NCBI GenBank assembly: GCA_002457215.1
Contig: NTJZ01000013.1
Span: 1-64,000, forward strand
DNA length: 64,000 nt
Reading direction: 5' to 3'
From: OM182 bacterium MED-G28
Lineage (GTDB): Bacteria > Pseudomonadota > Gammaproteobacteria > Pseudomonadales > Pseudohongiellaceae
Position 1 is the first letter of the stretch, and every line of letters begins with the position of its first letter. The position numbers and the translations under genes were made by a program. Positions 7,638 through 17,158 of this stretch are shown here, in pieces. The notes beneath the pieces are model-generated. The model was not told where the DNA came from. It worked only from the letters and a program-made list of their open reading frames with translations, and did not search any database.

Positions 7638-8831
7638 ATGCAACGTAATAAAAGCTCTTTGATAATCGCCACTCTAGCCCTTTCATTGCTCGTGGTACTT
7701 GGGGTTGCCCAAAACTATTTGCAGAACTCAGCCACTGCTGCCAGCAACGCAAGGATGGTGCCTCATTTTGAAGTAGACCCGTTCTGGCCCCAGCCCTTGC
7801 CTAATAAATGGATACTGGGAAGCGCTATTGGCGTGGCCGTAGATGCACGTGATCATGTTTACATTGTTCACCGAAATGATGATGCTAATTTTGCCACACA
7901 GGAAATCGGTATCGACAATGGAATAGCAGATTGCTGTACGGCAGCCCCACCAATTCTGGAATTCGATGCCGATGGTGCGCTTGTTAATGCATGGGGCGGC
8001 CCTGGGCAAGGCTATACCTGGCCTGCCTCAAATCATGGCATTGAAATCGCGCCCAACGGCGACGTTTGGATAGGTGGTAATGGTGGTGGTGATTCCCATG
8101 TCCTAGTATTTACCCGCGACGGCCAGTTTGTACGTGAAATCGGCTTACCAGGAGAGCCTATTGACAGTAACAGCACAACTCATTTCAGCCGCGTCGCTGA
8201 AATTGCAATAGACCCGGATGCAAACGAGGCCTATTTTGCCGATGGCTATGGCAATAAGCGGGTGGCTGTCGTAGATGTTGCCACAGGAGCCTTCAAACGA
8301 TATTGGGGCGCTTATGGTAACCGCCCCTCAGATGACCGGGTCACATATACTCCCGGGGAAACATTGCCTCGGCAATTCGTCGGTCCTGTTCATTGCGCCG
8401 AGCCGTCAAAAGACGGACTCTTATACGTCTGCGATAGAGGTGCGGACAGGATCCAGGTATTTCGTCCGGATGGTACCTATGTTAAAGAAGCACAAGTCGC
8501 TCCGATGACTGTTGGTGCTGGCGCCACTTGGGACATTGCTTTTTCCCAGGACGACGACCAAGAATTTATTTACGTAGCTGACGGTTCCAATATGAAAGTC
8601 CATGTTGTGCACCGAGACACACTGGAGGTCATGTATGTCATTGGTGAAGGCGGCCGGCAACCCGGATTGTTCTATGGCACTCATAGCATTGTCACCGACA
8701 CTCAGGGAAACTTTTATACGACCGAAACCTATGAGGGGAAACGTGTCCAGAAGTTCGTCTATCGGGGCTTGAGACCACTTGAACAAATGCAATCTGGCCC
8801 CGCCTGGCCAGCTGGCACCTTGATTGAATAA
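7638..8831 (+). CDS. Exported NHL-repeat beta-propeller protein
   Basis: A 397-residue protein with an N-terminal signal segment (KSSLIIATLALSLLVVLGVA) followed by a six-bladed propeller of NHL type. Blade signatures include GVAVDARDHVYIVHR, GIEIAPNGDVWIGGN, EIAIDPDANEAYFADGYGN, LLYVCDRGADRIQVF and SIVTDTQGNFYTTETYEGKR. NHL propellers bind ligands or act as lyase-like enzymes such as peptidylglycine amidating lyase, but the catalytic set cannot be assigned here. Two other NHL proteins occur in the window (27459 and 37818), which suggests a shared periplasmic role. AAGGT precedes the ATG. Paired hairpins follow the stop. Confidence 0.85.
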   Translation: MQRNKSSLIIATLALSLLVVLGVAQNYLQNSATAASNARMVPHFEVDPFWPQPLPNKWILGSAIGVAVDARDHVYIVHRNDDANFATQEIGIDNGIADCCTAAPPILEFDADGALVNAWGGPGQGYTWPASNHGIEIAPNGDVWIGGNGGGDSHVLVFTRDGQFVREIGLPGEPIDSNSTTHFSRVAEIAIDPDANEAYFADGYGNKRVAVVDVATGAFKRYWGAYGNRPSDDRVTYTPGETLPRQFVGPVHCAEPSKDGLLYVCDRGADRIQVFRPDGTYVKEAQVAPMTVGAGATWDIAFSQDDDQEFIYVADGSNMKVHVVHRDTLEVMYVIGEGGRQPGLFYGTHSIVTDTQGNFYTTETYEGKRVQKFVYRGLRPLEQMQSGPAWPAGTLIE

Positions 8832-8866
8832 AATTACTCGGAAGAAGCCACCCATTGACCCAGAGT

Positions 8867-8900
8867 AAGCGGCGCAACAAACTATTGCGCCGCGCCGCTT
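8867..8900. terminator. GC-rich hairpin between convergent genes
   Basis: GCGGCGCAA (8869-8877) pairs perfectly with TTGCGCCGC (8885-8893). An alternative stem AAGCGGCGC/GCGCCGCTT (8867-8875 with 8892-8900) competes for the same bases. It lies between the convergent NHL and TonB-receptor genes, so it probably ends transcription from one or both sides, though the T run is weak. Confidence 0.55.
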
Positions 8901-8984
8901 GAGTTTGTTTCCAGAGACCAAAAGTCTACTAACTCATTCATAAGCGGTACTTTCTCTCCAAATCGAGTGGAAGCAATTTTAACG

Positions 8985-11189
8985 TTAAAAAGTACCTGTC
9001 ATTCGAAGGGAGATAATTGGACCTGAGCGATAACATTGGTCTTCAATTTCTTCAAGGGCGCTACTAGAAATACGACCAACGAAGCGGCGGCGCTCACGAC
9101 ACATCTTGGCTTTTTCAATGATCTGTTGAGCCTCTAACCGAAAGGTTATGTCCTGGGGGCTTACCCATTCCACAAACGCATCCCAAAACGGGTCTCCGCT
9201 GCCGTATTCAATATCATCAATATCATATCTGAGACGCCCACCATCAAAACTATCTTGAACATTCATACCATAATTAAGATTCAAGTTCGGCAAGTCATGC
9301 CGAAAGGCATAATTAGTGCGACCGCGCCAACTACCCATCATTCTCCTTTCAACACCCAAGATTGGGTCGATGATTTTCGAATCTTCTACAGTTGATCGCA
9401 CCGTAATGAGCAGATTTGGTAACCCAATCATACGCATCCGAACACTCGCCCTTATATCAAGCCCGTACTTCTCGCCATCACCGATATTCCCATTCGCACT
9501 CTGCAATTGGGCCTCATTAACTGTGACGTCCATACGCTCTATTCGATCGTGCCAATCTTCGTAATAGAACCTTCCACTAACAACTCCTATGTCATTTGGA
9601 AGTCGATATTCGGAATTTATCTCGTAGTTCCAATACCATTCTTGACGCAAATCAGTATTACCCGCTTGAACATTCGAATCTTCATCTTGATCATCAGTTG
9701 CCGCAACAAAGTCATTGAAGGTTAATTGTTCTACAACCTTCTCAATAGTCCCCCTTAACTGAAGTTGGGGCGTTAGGTCGTATCTAAAATCTACTTTAGG
9801 TTTGATAAAGTCAAAATCTCGCTCTTTCGACACATCTCCTCGTTGCATTATTTCCGAATCTTCATACAAGACAGAAGTTTCCAGTGACATCTCTTGGCTG
9901 ATTATCCAATTGTGGATAAGGAAGGGTTCATAGCGCATTTCTTCAACAGTAGAATTAGCATTACTTACTGGCATAGGGATAAGCCCACCAACTGATTGAG
10001 AAGGCGTTCCAGTAACTCCGGACAATCCCAAAGCTAACTTAGAATCTAAAATAGTCTGCGCTCTCTCAGCACCGACCTCAATATCCTGACTTTCGAATAA
10101 GTCAAAGGTATAAGAGCCTCGAACAATTCGCTCTTTCGTATTACTCCATGAATCAAGAAATAGGTTTTTTTCTTTGGATGTTTCGCTGAGAACATCGTAA
10201 CGCTCTCTAGTATTAGCACTCTCAAGAGCATTTGAAATAAACAAAATCTTCCATCGATTTCCAGCTTGCGTGTTAAATTCATAGTCACCACCAATCTCCC
10301 AATTTCGATATATCCCGGGTGAGGTTTCTAATTGGAAAGTATCGATATTCGGACTGACTTTGAAGTCTGTGGTTTTTCTTACTGTGTCACTCGTGTGCGT
10401 ACCATCGGTCCACGATGCATTTAGCCTAGCGCTACTGTTTGAGTTAATTTCATAGTCGAGGTTTGTGGTGATACCTCCCCCTTGAGGATCTCTCTTCCGA
10501 ACTTCAAGAATTCTGTCATTCGGCGAAAAATCACCTAATATCGAATACTCTCTACTCGAGGTATAAAAATAGGGGTCATATCTCATCGCGCTAGCTTGGA
10601 AGTTTAGCCCCCCTGTCTGACCACTGTAGAACAACTCGACCCGGGGTCTTACTGTATTATCGGGAGACTGTTCTGCGCCAATGGCATATTGCAATGAGGA
10701 CTCAGAGAATTGCTCGTTCAACACCACATTGATTACCTGTCCACTCCCCCTTACATCAAGCTCGCCAGAAGTGCCCCGAATAATTTCAATGCGATTTACC
10801 TGCTCGGAGGGAATCCGGCTTAGCTGACGATCAGTGCTGTTGTTTTTGCCAGCAGTCCTCTTACCGTTAATTAGAATCTCAATAGAGCGACTACCGCCGC
10901 CAAAGCCCCGTCCGCCACCACCTGAGCCGGGAGACCCACGTCTACTTCCACCAGTTGACCTGCCCCGTGAACTACTTCCACTCCCAAAACCACCCATGTC
11001 TCCTAGATTAAGCCCAGGAATTCGATCAAGCATATCTTGAGCCGTGACCGGAGCCCATTCAAAAAAATAACTCGCCGAATATCTAACAGTCGATTCATCC
11101 CCCACATTTTCCTGGGCGAAAGAAACTTGTGCAACACTGGCTAAAAGGAGAGAGTAGGCCAAGTTAGGTAAACGAAAAAGTCTGTCCAT
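8985..11189 (-). CDS. TonB-dependent receptor with Gly/Ser/Arg-rich plug insert (paralogue 1)
   Basis: Outer-membrane receptor for energised uptake of an unknown ligand. The start is ATG 11189; a TTG at 11246 gives a longer frame without a signal peptide at its N-terminus. Signal peptide of about 25 residues (MDRLFRLPNLAYSLLLASVA, cut near SFA), TonB box-like DESTVRYSA (31-39), and plug motifs LDRIPG, ILINGKRTAGKNN and VNRIEIIRGTSGELDVRG. A Gly/Ser/Arg-rich stretch of about 35 residues (65-100) interrupts the plug. The C-terminal barrel ends in Phe (RMTGTF), as needed for outer-membrane assembly, and carries two Cys near the end. It is closely related to the receptor at 40018. It follows the lectin/hydrolase fusion by 37 bases, so the two probably share a transcript. 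Confidence 0.92.
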   Translation of the reverse strand: MDRLFRLPNLAYSLLLASVAQVSFAQENVGDESTVRYSASYFFEWAPVTAQDMLDRIPGLNLGDMGGFGSGSSSRGRSTGGSRRGSPGSGGGGRGFGGGSRSIEILINGKRTAGKNNSTDRQLSRIPSEQVNRIEIIRGTSGELDVRGSGQVINVVLNEQFSESSLQYAIGAEQSPDNTVRPRVELFYSGQTGGLNFQASAMRYDPYFYTSSREYSILGDFSPNDRILEVRKRDPQGGGITTNLDYEINSNSSARLNASWTDGTHTSDTVRKTTDFKVSPNIDTFQLETSPGIYRNWEIGGDYEFNTQAGNRWKILFISNALESANTRERYDVLSETSKEKNLFLDSWSNTKERIVRGSYTFDLFESQDIEVGAERAQTILDSKLALGLSGVTGTPSQSVGGLIPMPVSNANSTVEEMRYEPFLIHNWIISQEMSLETSVLYEDSEIMQRGDVSKERDFDFIKPKVDFRYDLTPQLQLRGTIEKVVEQLTFNDFVAATDDQDEDSNVQAGNTDLRQEWYWNYEINSEYRLPNDIGVVSGRFYYEDWHDRIERMDVTVNEAQLQSANGNIGDGEKYGLDIRASVRMRMIGLPNLLITVRSTVEDSKIIDPILGVERRMMGSWRGRTNYAFRHDLPNLNLNYGMNVQDSFDGGRLRYDIDDIEYGSGDPFWDAFVEWVSPQDITFRLEAQQIIEKAKMCRERRRFVGRISSSALEEIEDQCYRSGPIISLRMTGTF

Positions 11190-11226
11190 CTTTATAAATC
11201 CATTTAATAGAGTTAGAAGACTTGTA

Positions 11227-13155
11227 CTATGGTTTTGTAGAATCAATTATAGGTTGAAAGAACTCATGGTGATTCCATCGCGCTGGAAACTCCGTATCAT
11301 GGTAAGCCTCGTTAGCACGACTTTTCCCTTCTCCTATAAGTTCCAAAGAGCTATTTCGAACCACAACAATATCGAGACCAGGGTGAATGTAAATATTATT
11401 CATTCGGCTGCCCACCGAGAAAAACCAATCACTCGAATCATCAGCCCACCATTGATATCCATATCCATAAGGAATTGAATCCGATAGCCATACTGATCGT
11501 GCAGTAGAATTTACAACCCATTCTTGTGAAACAATTTGCTCTGCATTCCATTTGCCTTCTCTCGCATAGAGAAGTCCAAACCTTGCAAAATTTCTCGTTG
11601 TCATATCAAGGCAGCAATAAGCCATGTAATTCTCGAATTCATCTGTCCACCAACCAGCATTGATTCCCAATTTATTAAACAAAACATCTTGGGCGAATTC
11701 ATAAATACTGGTATTGGTCGCCCTTTCTATAATTTCACCCAAAAGCTGACTATCTGCATTTTGATAACTCCAGCTATAAGTTGCACCTAACCAAGGTGCT
11801 CTGTTTGGGTCTATAGCGCGGTCTATGCTATATAATACATTATCTACAGGCCTGTTAGGATCTGATACCCCCTCTTCATCCTCAAGCCCAATATACATAA
11901 TTGTGCCGTCGCCATAACTTGAAGTACCTCCTTCAATCAAACCCGAGGACATTTGAAGTAAGTTTTTTATGGTCATGTTCTTCCTGTCATCACCAGCCCA
12001 CTCGGTGATAAATTCTGCTGCCGGAACATATTCTGAAGAGACATAACCCTTATCTATAGCTATCCCCATTAGAGCACTTGTAAAGGATTTAGCGGTAGAC
12101 CAAGAAGTTGCGATACTATCCTTAGCTGAGCCTGACGCATATTTTTCTGCTACTATAGCGCCATGTCTAATAATAACTAGGCCTTGAGTGTTTTGTGGCA
12201 TGAGTTTTCCATCCACCATAACATCGTTGAACGCATAATCTATCGCTTGTTGCAGTTTAGCGGCATCCATACCCACGCTATCTGGAGTCGCAGTTATCCA
12301 GGATTCGGACGGGAAAGTCTGAATAGAGCTCGTTAGATTGGCGTGGGTTAATTCAAATATCAAATTTTCAGAGTCAATGAGCTTAAGGTCGAGCTCATAG
12401 ACTTTTCCCATATACTCGAATTTAGTAATTTTTAATACATTATCAGAAAAATAATTCGATGTGCTAGTTGTAGGTAAAATCGTTTCATCGGCAACAGTGA
12501 GTTTAAAACACGCAGAAAGTGACCAACATCGCTCATCAGCTGCTCGACTCGTGAGTTGAAACGAAGCGGAATATTTTTTATCACCAGCAGTGAGATGTTT
12601 TACCTGCAGTAGCCCATCTGTAAAACTCGCAGTTACGTCATATTCAATTACAAAACTTAATTTATTTGAGCATGAAATATCATTCCACTGTCCAGCTGCA
12701 CCTAGGGCACTCAGAGTCTCAGCGCCTTTTGGCCACGTTTCAAGACCCATTGCTAAACAGTCTTGGTTGCCCATAAAATTATCTGGCTCACTTAAGCCTG
12801 TTTCAAACCCTGGTCCTTGGCCCCACAGAGCCCGATTAGTAATAGATAAAGAATCGATTTGGGTGCCATCAACCCACTGCCAATTGCCTTCAAGCACTGT
12901 ATCAGACCCGCCTAACCAAAAATATTTCGCTCCTCCTCCGTCTTGAGCCACTGTCGTTATCTGAGACATTAAAGACTGGAGAAAAACATTTTCTTGCAGA
13001 GAGTCGATTTTTGCTAACGTGCCTAATTTTTGCTTTGCATGTTCTTCCGCTTCGCTCCATGTCATAGGTACATTAATCACTTCATAGGCGTGACCTTCGA
13101 AACCCTTAATTATGTTTTCACTAGCCGCAACAGCACCGAGATCGAGCATGAACAC
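11227..13155 (-). CDS. C-type lectin domain fused to serine beta-lactamase-fold hydrolase
   Basis: Two-domain exported protein. Residues of about 15-175 (from GTG 13155) form a C-type lectin domain: YEVINVPMTWSEAEEHAK, WLGGSDTVLEGNWQWVDG, calcium/sugar-site-like EPDN (123-126), and Cys133 and Cys162 around WND (157-159). After a linker domain, residues of about 285-640 form a class C beta-lactamase/esterase fold with nucleophile motif STAK (Ser353, Lys356) and YQN as the second motif (SYQNADSQLLG). The fusion suggests glycan binding combined with ester or peptide hydrolysis; the substrate is unknown. The frame stays open upstream to 13239 and there encodes a basic-plus-hydrophobic signal sequence. 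A strong GGGAGG lies seven bases before an in-frame ATC (13218), so the real start is probably upstream of the reported GTG. TonB receptor downstream, DUF3604 gene upstream. Confidence 0.88.
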   Translation of the reverse strand: MFMLDLGAVAASENIIKGFEGHAYEVINVPMTWSEAEEHAKQKLGTLAKIDSLQENVFLQSLMSQITTVAQDGGGAKYFWLGGSDTVLEGNWQWVDGTQIDSLSITNRALWGQGPGFETGLSEPDNFMGNQDCLAMGLETWPKGAETLSALGAAGQWNDISCSNKLSFVIEYDVTASFTDGLLQVKHLTAGDKKYSASFQLTSRAADERCWSLSACFKLTVADETILPTTSTSNYFSDNVLKITKFEYMGKVYELDLKLIDSENLIFELTHANLTSSIQTFPSESWITATPDSVGMDAAKLQQAIDYAFNDVMVDGKLMPQNTQGLVIIRHGAIVAEKYASGSAKDSIATSWSTAKSFTSALMGIAIDKGYVSSEYVPAAEFITEWAGDDRKNMTIKNLLQMSSGLIEGGTSSYGDGTIMYIGLEDEEGVSDPNRPVDNVLYSIDRAIDPNRAPWLGATYSWSYQNADSQLLGEIIERATNTSIYEFAQDVLFNKLGINAGWWTDEFENYMAYCCLDMTTRNFARFGLLYAREGKWNAEQIVSQEWVVNSTARSVWLSDSIPYGYGYQWWADDSSDWFFSVGSRMNNIYIHPGLDIVVVRNSSLELIGEGKSRANEAYHDTEFPARWNHHEFFQPIIDSTKP

Positions 13156-13343
13156 ATTAGCTAAAATTAAAATGTTTAAGCGCGCTATCCTGAGAAAAAT
13201 ACGAATTCTATTAAAGATAAAACAACCTCCCAGCCATCAAGCGGACTTCTATTTCTTGGATAAATATTTTTAGCGGCACAACCATAAATAATTTAATATG
13301 AGAATAAACTCGTTAAAGCCACCTATTGCAGATGGAAGCGCCT

Positions 13344-15212
13344 CTATTGAGGTGGAATGAACCAGATTGGTGACGACCACCCACGCTCTTGAATGGTACC
13401 AGGTAGATCTGGCCTAGGTTCGACACCAGCTCTAACAGCATCCCAGGTAGACCAGCGACAACTTGGATTTTCAATTGCGCGAACATAATAGAATGCATGC
13501 TGGGCAGAGTCATACTCTGGATCCTCCCACCGCGATTTCAATTCGGCCGCTCCAAGTCCGGAGCTGATACTGCAGTCCTCTAAGCTAACACTAGCATTAT
13601 TATCTGCGCACCGATGACTAATGGAGTCAATTTCCATGTTATCCGCACATGCAACGTCATATATTTTTTCATAGATCTGTTCGTTCTGAACCCATCCTTT
13701 AATTATTTGCAACCGCTGAAGGGGCGCACTGTTTGGGTCTTTGGCTGCCCAAGCAATAAAGGTCGCAGGTTCATTTCTATCGGTAATAACGTTTCCACCC
13801 ATACTCACGCCGCCAGCATATGATTTCGCGACCAGCTCCCTATCATCTACATCAGGTAAATTATTACCAGCAAAAAACCTGATTTTTATACGTGGGCCAG
13901 AGGTGCCAAATGCCTCTTTTCTTCTCAGAGCGTCATAAATAGATTCCCGAGTATTTTGTTCGGCCCAAACACCAGCTATGCCTGATGCGCCAAATCTCGC
14001 ATACCGATCAAAATAAACGCCATCATTTTCTCCGCCTGAATCCAAAGGTAGGGAGCCCCGTTTTTGGCCATCACTATCTAGCAGACCAGAAACACCATAA
14101 TAATTATCCTCATCACCTACATGAGTCGAGTTATGGTTATCACTGGACCCGATAAAGCCAAATTTAAACGGATTGAAACCTTGTTCTGCTTCAAGCTTTA
14201 CTCCATCTAGTAGTGCTTTACGAACATAGCTCCCCTGCGGTTGAGTTGGAGTAGAACCTCCGATCCTAACTGACAAAACCTCAAACCCAGCTAATTCATC
14301 ATTCGTTGACAATGCCGGGTGAGTCTCAGAGGTTCCTTTTACCTGAGTTATCTCAACTAACGGCTCGTTTCTAATACGCTGGCTAGCATAAGCAGAGTCT
14401 AAAGGCCTTCCTTGGTAATCTGAAAGGGCAAACATCAAGCCATCAGATAAGTTGGAATTATGAGGAATGGCTAAGCTTTCAATTCCTGCAGCGCGATTAG
14501 TATCCATCCAAGACCAGAGGTCTTGAGGGTCATCAGAATCAATTCGTGAAAAAGGAATTTCTGGTACTACCGAATCTCTAAAAATAACGTTTCTATGCAG
14601 GACTTCCTCTTCCGGGCCTGTACCAGTATATTCGTACGCTATAAAAGTTGTAAATTTTCCTGGTTCATAGTGTCTATTTGCGCTTGCAACTATGTCATCC
14701 CAAGCATTCTTGACAACTTGATCATCCATCACTTCGCTACCATTTCCTGCACTCGCAAATTGGGCAAATCGGAGGAATACGGATCGACGCTGATTTACGT
14801 CATCACCTAATGAGTCTATACCCTCGGCAACTGGATGTTGAGAAAGACTTGAATCTCCCAAAGCCATTTCTCTAATGATTCCCAAATAGTAAGCATGGTC
14901 ACTTACCCCATAAAAATCCATCGGAATATCAAGTCGCATATCAAACCCAGCAGGGTGGCGAATGCTTCCACCTTTAGCAAACTCATAAGCATCATTTGGA
15001 GAAGCTATGCCTCCAAAAATAAAAGCGTCATAGGAATACATTGAATGGACATGTAAGTCACCAAAATAGGCGTTTCGCTCATTATTATATGCAACCGTGT
15101 TATTAGCGATACGATCGCTACTATTTCCAGTGACAACTTCTGCAGGTCCATCAGTTTCAGTACAAGATACTACGAAGATTAGAATTCCAAAGCTTAAAAA
15201 TAACTTACCCAT
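13344..15212 (-). CDS. DUF3604 family lipoprotein (PHP-like)
   Basis: Large exported protein of the DUF3604 family, whose fold resembles PHP metallo-phosphoesterases; no reaction is established. The family motif GDLHVHSMYSYDA (Gly51 on) supplies two His typical of PHP metal binding. Further conserved pieces include DFYGVSDHAYYLG, IPHNSNLSDG, FGFIGSSDNHNSTHVGDED and GIAGVWAEQNTRESIYDAL. Start ATG 15212 is chosen because TAAGG lies six bases upstream; it yields a short lipoprotein signal ending VVSC (Cys17). The alternative ATG 15230 has its AGGA too close. HupE-like and isomerase genes lie upstream on the same strand and the lectin/hydrolase gene downstream. Confidence 0.88.
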   Translation of the reverse strand: MGKLFLSFGILIFVVSCTETDGPAEVVTGNSSDRIANNTVAYNNERNAYFGDLHVHSMYSYDAFIFGGIASPNDAYEFAKGGSIRHPAGFDMRLDIPMDFYGVSDHAYYLGIIREMALGDSSLSQHPVAEGIDSLGDDVNQRRSVFLRFAQFASAGNGSEVMDDQVVKNAWDDIVASANRHYEPGKFTTFIAYEYTGTGPEEEVLHRNVIFRDSVVPEIPFSRIDSDDPQDLWSWMDTNRAAGIESLAIPHNSNLSDGLMFALSDYQGRPLDSAYASQRIRNEPLVEITQVKGTSETHPALSTNDELAGFEVLSVRIGGSTPTQPQGSYVRKALLDGVKLEAEQGFNPFKFGFIGSSDNHNSTHVGDEDNYYGVSGLLDSDGQKRGSLPLDSGGENDGVYFDRYARFGASGIAGVWAEQNTRESIYDALRRKEAFGTSGPRIKIRFFAGNNLPDVDDRELVAKSYAGGVSMGGNVITDRNEPATFIAWAAKDPNSAPLQRLQIIKGWVQNEQIYEKIYDVACADNMEIDSISHRCADNNASVSLEDCSISSGLGAAELKSRWEDPEYDSAQHAFYYVRAIENPSCRWSTWDAVRAGVEPRPDLPGTIQERGWSSPIWFIPPQ

Positions 15213-15347
15213 AATTTGCCTTATTTGCATTCCTTTATTTAGTCAGAGCATAAGACCTACAGACGGCATAGTCTAGAAGACAGCCTTAAATCTTATTTTC
15301 ATTTATCGATATTTTTTAAATTTTTCCCCTTAGAAATAATATCTAAT

Positions 15348-16316
15348 TTAATAAATTAATGGAGACATAATTTGCCAACTGCGTTCAAAAAACCAGTAAG
15401 AAGCAATTCCGCCACTGAGGTAAACAGGGGCATAGAAAAGCAATCGATTTCTCTTTATTCTGATGGCCATCGCGACTATCAGAAAAACTACAATTATCGT
15501 TAATTGTCCTAGTTCTAGACCAAGATTAAATAAAAAGAGCGCACTTAGTTGGCTGGATTGAGGTAATCCAATTTCGGTTAAAGCGCCGGCAAAACCAAGC
15601 CCATGTAACAACCCAAAAGTAAGCGCCACAAAACCTAAATATTGTAATTTTATAGATTTGGTTGATCTAAGATTTTCATAAGCTAACAAGACGATACTGC
15701 CCGCAATAACTGCCTCAACTGGAGCTTGAGAAATTTTTATTATATCGAATACCGAAAGGGCTAATGTAATTGAGTGCGCGACAGTAAAAATGGTGACTAT
15801 TTTTATGATATCTAACGGCCTATGTATCAAATATAGAAGCATCAAGACAAATAAAATATGGTCATAGCCATTCAATAAATGCTCAAAACCGATAGACAAA
15901 TAAACGGGCAAACCAAAATTTTCTGAACTTAGACTAATTCTGGGCTCATCACCTGTAATTAATATTGTTGAATTATTTTCTCCCTCCTCATTGAAAGTAA
16001 TGATTCTCACAAGAGTATCTATCATGGTCCGATCCAAACCCACAATTTCAATTTCATTTAAGGACTGACTTCCACAATCCAATTCAAAGGTTTCCGTAAG
16101 AGCAGAAGTATTTACAACAGAAGATATAGATTCTTGTTGGCAGTTCGTGGAAAGTGTGAGTCCAAGAAATCGACCAGCTATCTGTGGTTGACGAAATGAG
16201 GCTTCATAAGAACCAGAACTATCACTCTGGAGGATTTGTAGAAAAGCTGGCCGTATTTCATGAGCAAAACCTACACTGTTGAGAAATATGCTGAATAAAA
16301 ACAGATATCGGTTCAT
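15348..16316 (-). CDS. HupE/UreJ family membrane protein
   Basis: A 322-residue protein with signal peptide (cut near GFA), a periplasmic domain of about 125 residues, then a C-terminal membrane domain of about six helices. That domain has the His-rich signatures of HupE/UreJ_2 proteins: GFEHLLNGYDHILFVLML, FTVAHSITLAL, FGLLHGLGFAGAL and NLGLELGQL. HupE/UreJ proteins are associated with nickel or cobalt handling, but this long-periplasmic-domain subgroup is uncharacterised. Its ATG overlaps the TGA of the upstream isomerase gene (ATGA), so the two are translationally coupled. No hydrogenase or urease gene is nearby. Confidence 0.88.
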   Translation of the reverse strand: MNRYLFLFSIFLNSVGFAHEIRPAFLQILQSDSSGSYEASFRQPQIAGRFLGLTLSTNCQQESISSVVNTSALTETFELDCGSQSLNEIEIVGLDRTMIDTLVRIITFNEEGENNSTILITGDEPRISLSSENFGLPVYLSIGFEHLLNGYDHILFVLMLLYLIHRPLDIIKIVTIFTVAHSITLALSVFDIIKISQAPVEAVIAGSIVLLAYENLRSTKSIKLQYLGFVALTFGLLHGLGFAGALTEIGLPQSSQLSALFLFNLGLELGQLTIIVVFLIVAMAIRIKRNRLLFYAPVYLSGGIASYWFFERSWQIMSPLIY

Positions 16317-17107
16317 CTAGGTTCAATTGTTATTGAATATTTTTGAGTTAACTCCTCAACGAAATTGCTTCGAGTATTTTGTTCTTGCTGATTTCTATAA
16401 TCCATAAAAACTTGATCTTGTATAATTTCGAATGGTGTGGTTTCTTCTTCATGAACCGCTATTAAGTAAACCAAGTGAAAGCCGAGCCCGCTTAATAACG
16501 GTCCTTGCCAAGAATCAGTGTTTGTAGTCGTGATTTGATCAGAAAAACCAGTTCCAAAAGTCGCATTGATTTCAAGTTTGCTGAGATAGGCATATTCTGA
16601 ATTCAGCATTGAAGGTTCGCCTAGAATGTTGGCAGTTTCTCCACTATTAATTAACATCAAGGCATCGTTTGCATCTGTTTCGGTTTGAAAATATCGCTGG
16701 CGAAAGGTATAGCGTTCCGGCAACGTATAATTGCTAATATTCTCGCGATAAAAGTTTTGTAAAGTTGAAATCTCCGCGGGCTTTGAAGGTTCAGATTCTG
16801 CAATGAAACCTAGTTTTTGTATCAAGCGCCGGCGAACAATAGAGTCTTGTTCATCAAGGCCCAATCTCAATGCTTCTTGATATAAAATTTCTTCTTCAAT
16901 CCAATTTGCGATTAGTGAATCTAACTGGGCAGGAGTCGCAGCATAACCTGTTTGTGTTTCCCAAAGTGTTGAGAGTCTTTGTTGTTGAGCGACAGTAACG
17001 GTAATCCCTTGACGGTCATACTCAGTCCAGAAATCCACGAAAAATAGGAAGGATCCCAATATTGAAAACAGAAACAGTGGATGCTTTAAGACTGTAACTA
17101 TAACCAT
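16313..17107 (-). CDS. Membrane-anchored parvulin-type peptidyl-prolyl isomerase
   Basis: A 264-residue protein with one N-terminal membrane helix (HPLFLFSILGSFLFFVDFW). A SurA-like helical chaperone part (about residues 40-125) follows, then a rotamase-like domain (about 130-240: ERYTFRQRYF, LSKLEINATFG, SWQGPLLSGLGFHLVYL, then EEETTPFEIIQDQVFMDY). These match divergent PpiC/SurA proteins that assist folding of exported or outer-membrane proteins. It overlaps the HupE-like gene by four bases, suggesting it folds that protein or a neighbour. Start ATG 17107 is preferred over the adjacent TTG. Confidence 0.8.
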   Translation of the reverse strand: MVIVTVLKHPLFLFSILGSFLFFVDFWTEYDRQGITVTVAQQQRLSTLWETQTGYAATPAQLDSLIANWIEEEILYQEALRLGLDEQDSIVRRRLIQKLGFIAESEPSKPAEISTLQNFYRENISNYTLPERYTFRQRYFQTETDANDALMLINSGETANILGEPSMLNSEYAYLSKLEINATFGTGFSDQITTTNTDSWQGPLLSGLGFHLVYLIAVHEEETTPFEIIQDQVFMDYRNQQEQNTRSNFVEELTQKYSITIEPR

Positions 17108-17158
17108 CAATTAGCACCAGCAAACATATTTCTTTTAATAGTTTTTAGGGGTGAGTTT

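Noticed and set aside
10834-11040. Plus-strand Pro-rich ORF of 68 codons
   Set aside because: It is the antisense shadow of the Gly/Ser/Arg-rich insert of the TonB receptor; no ribosome site or domain.
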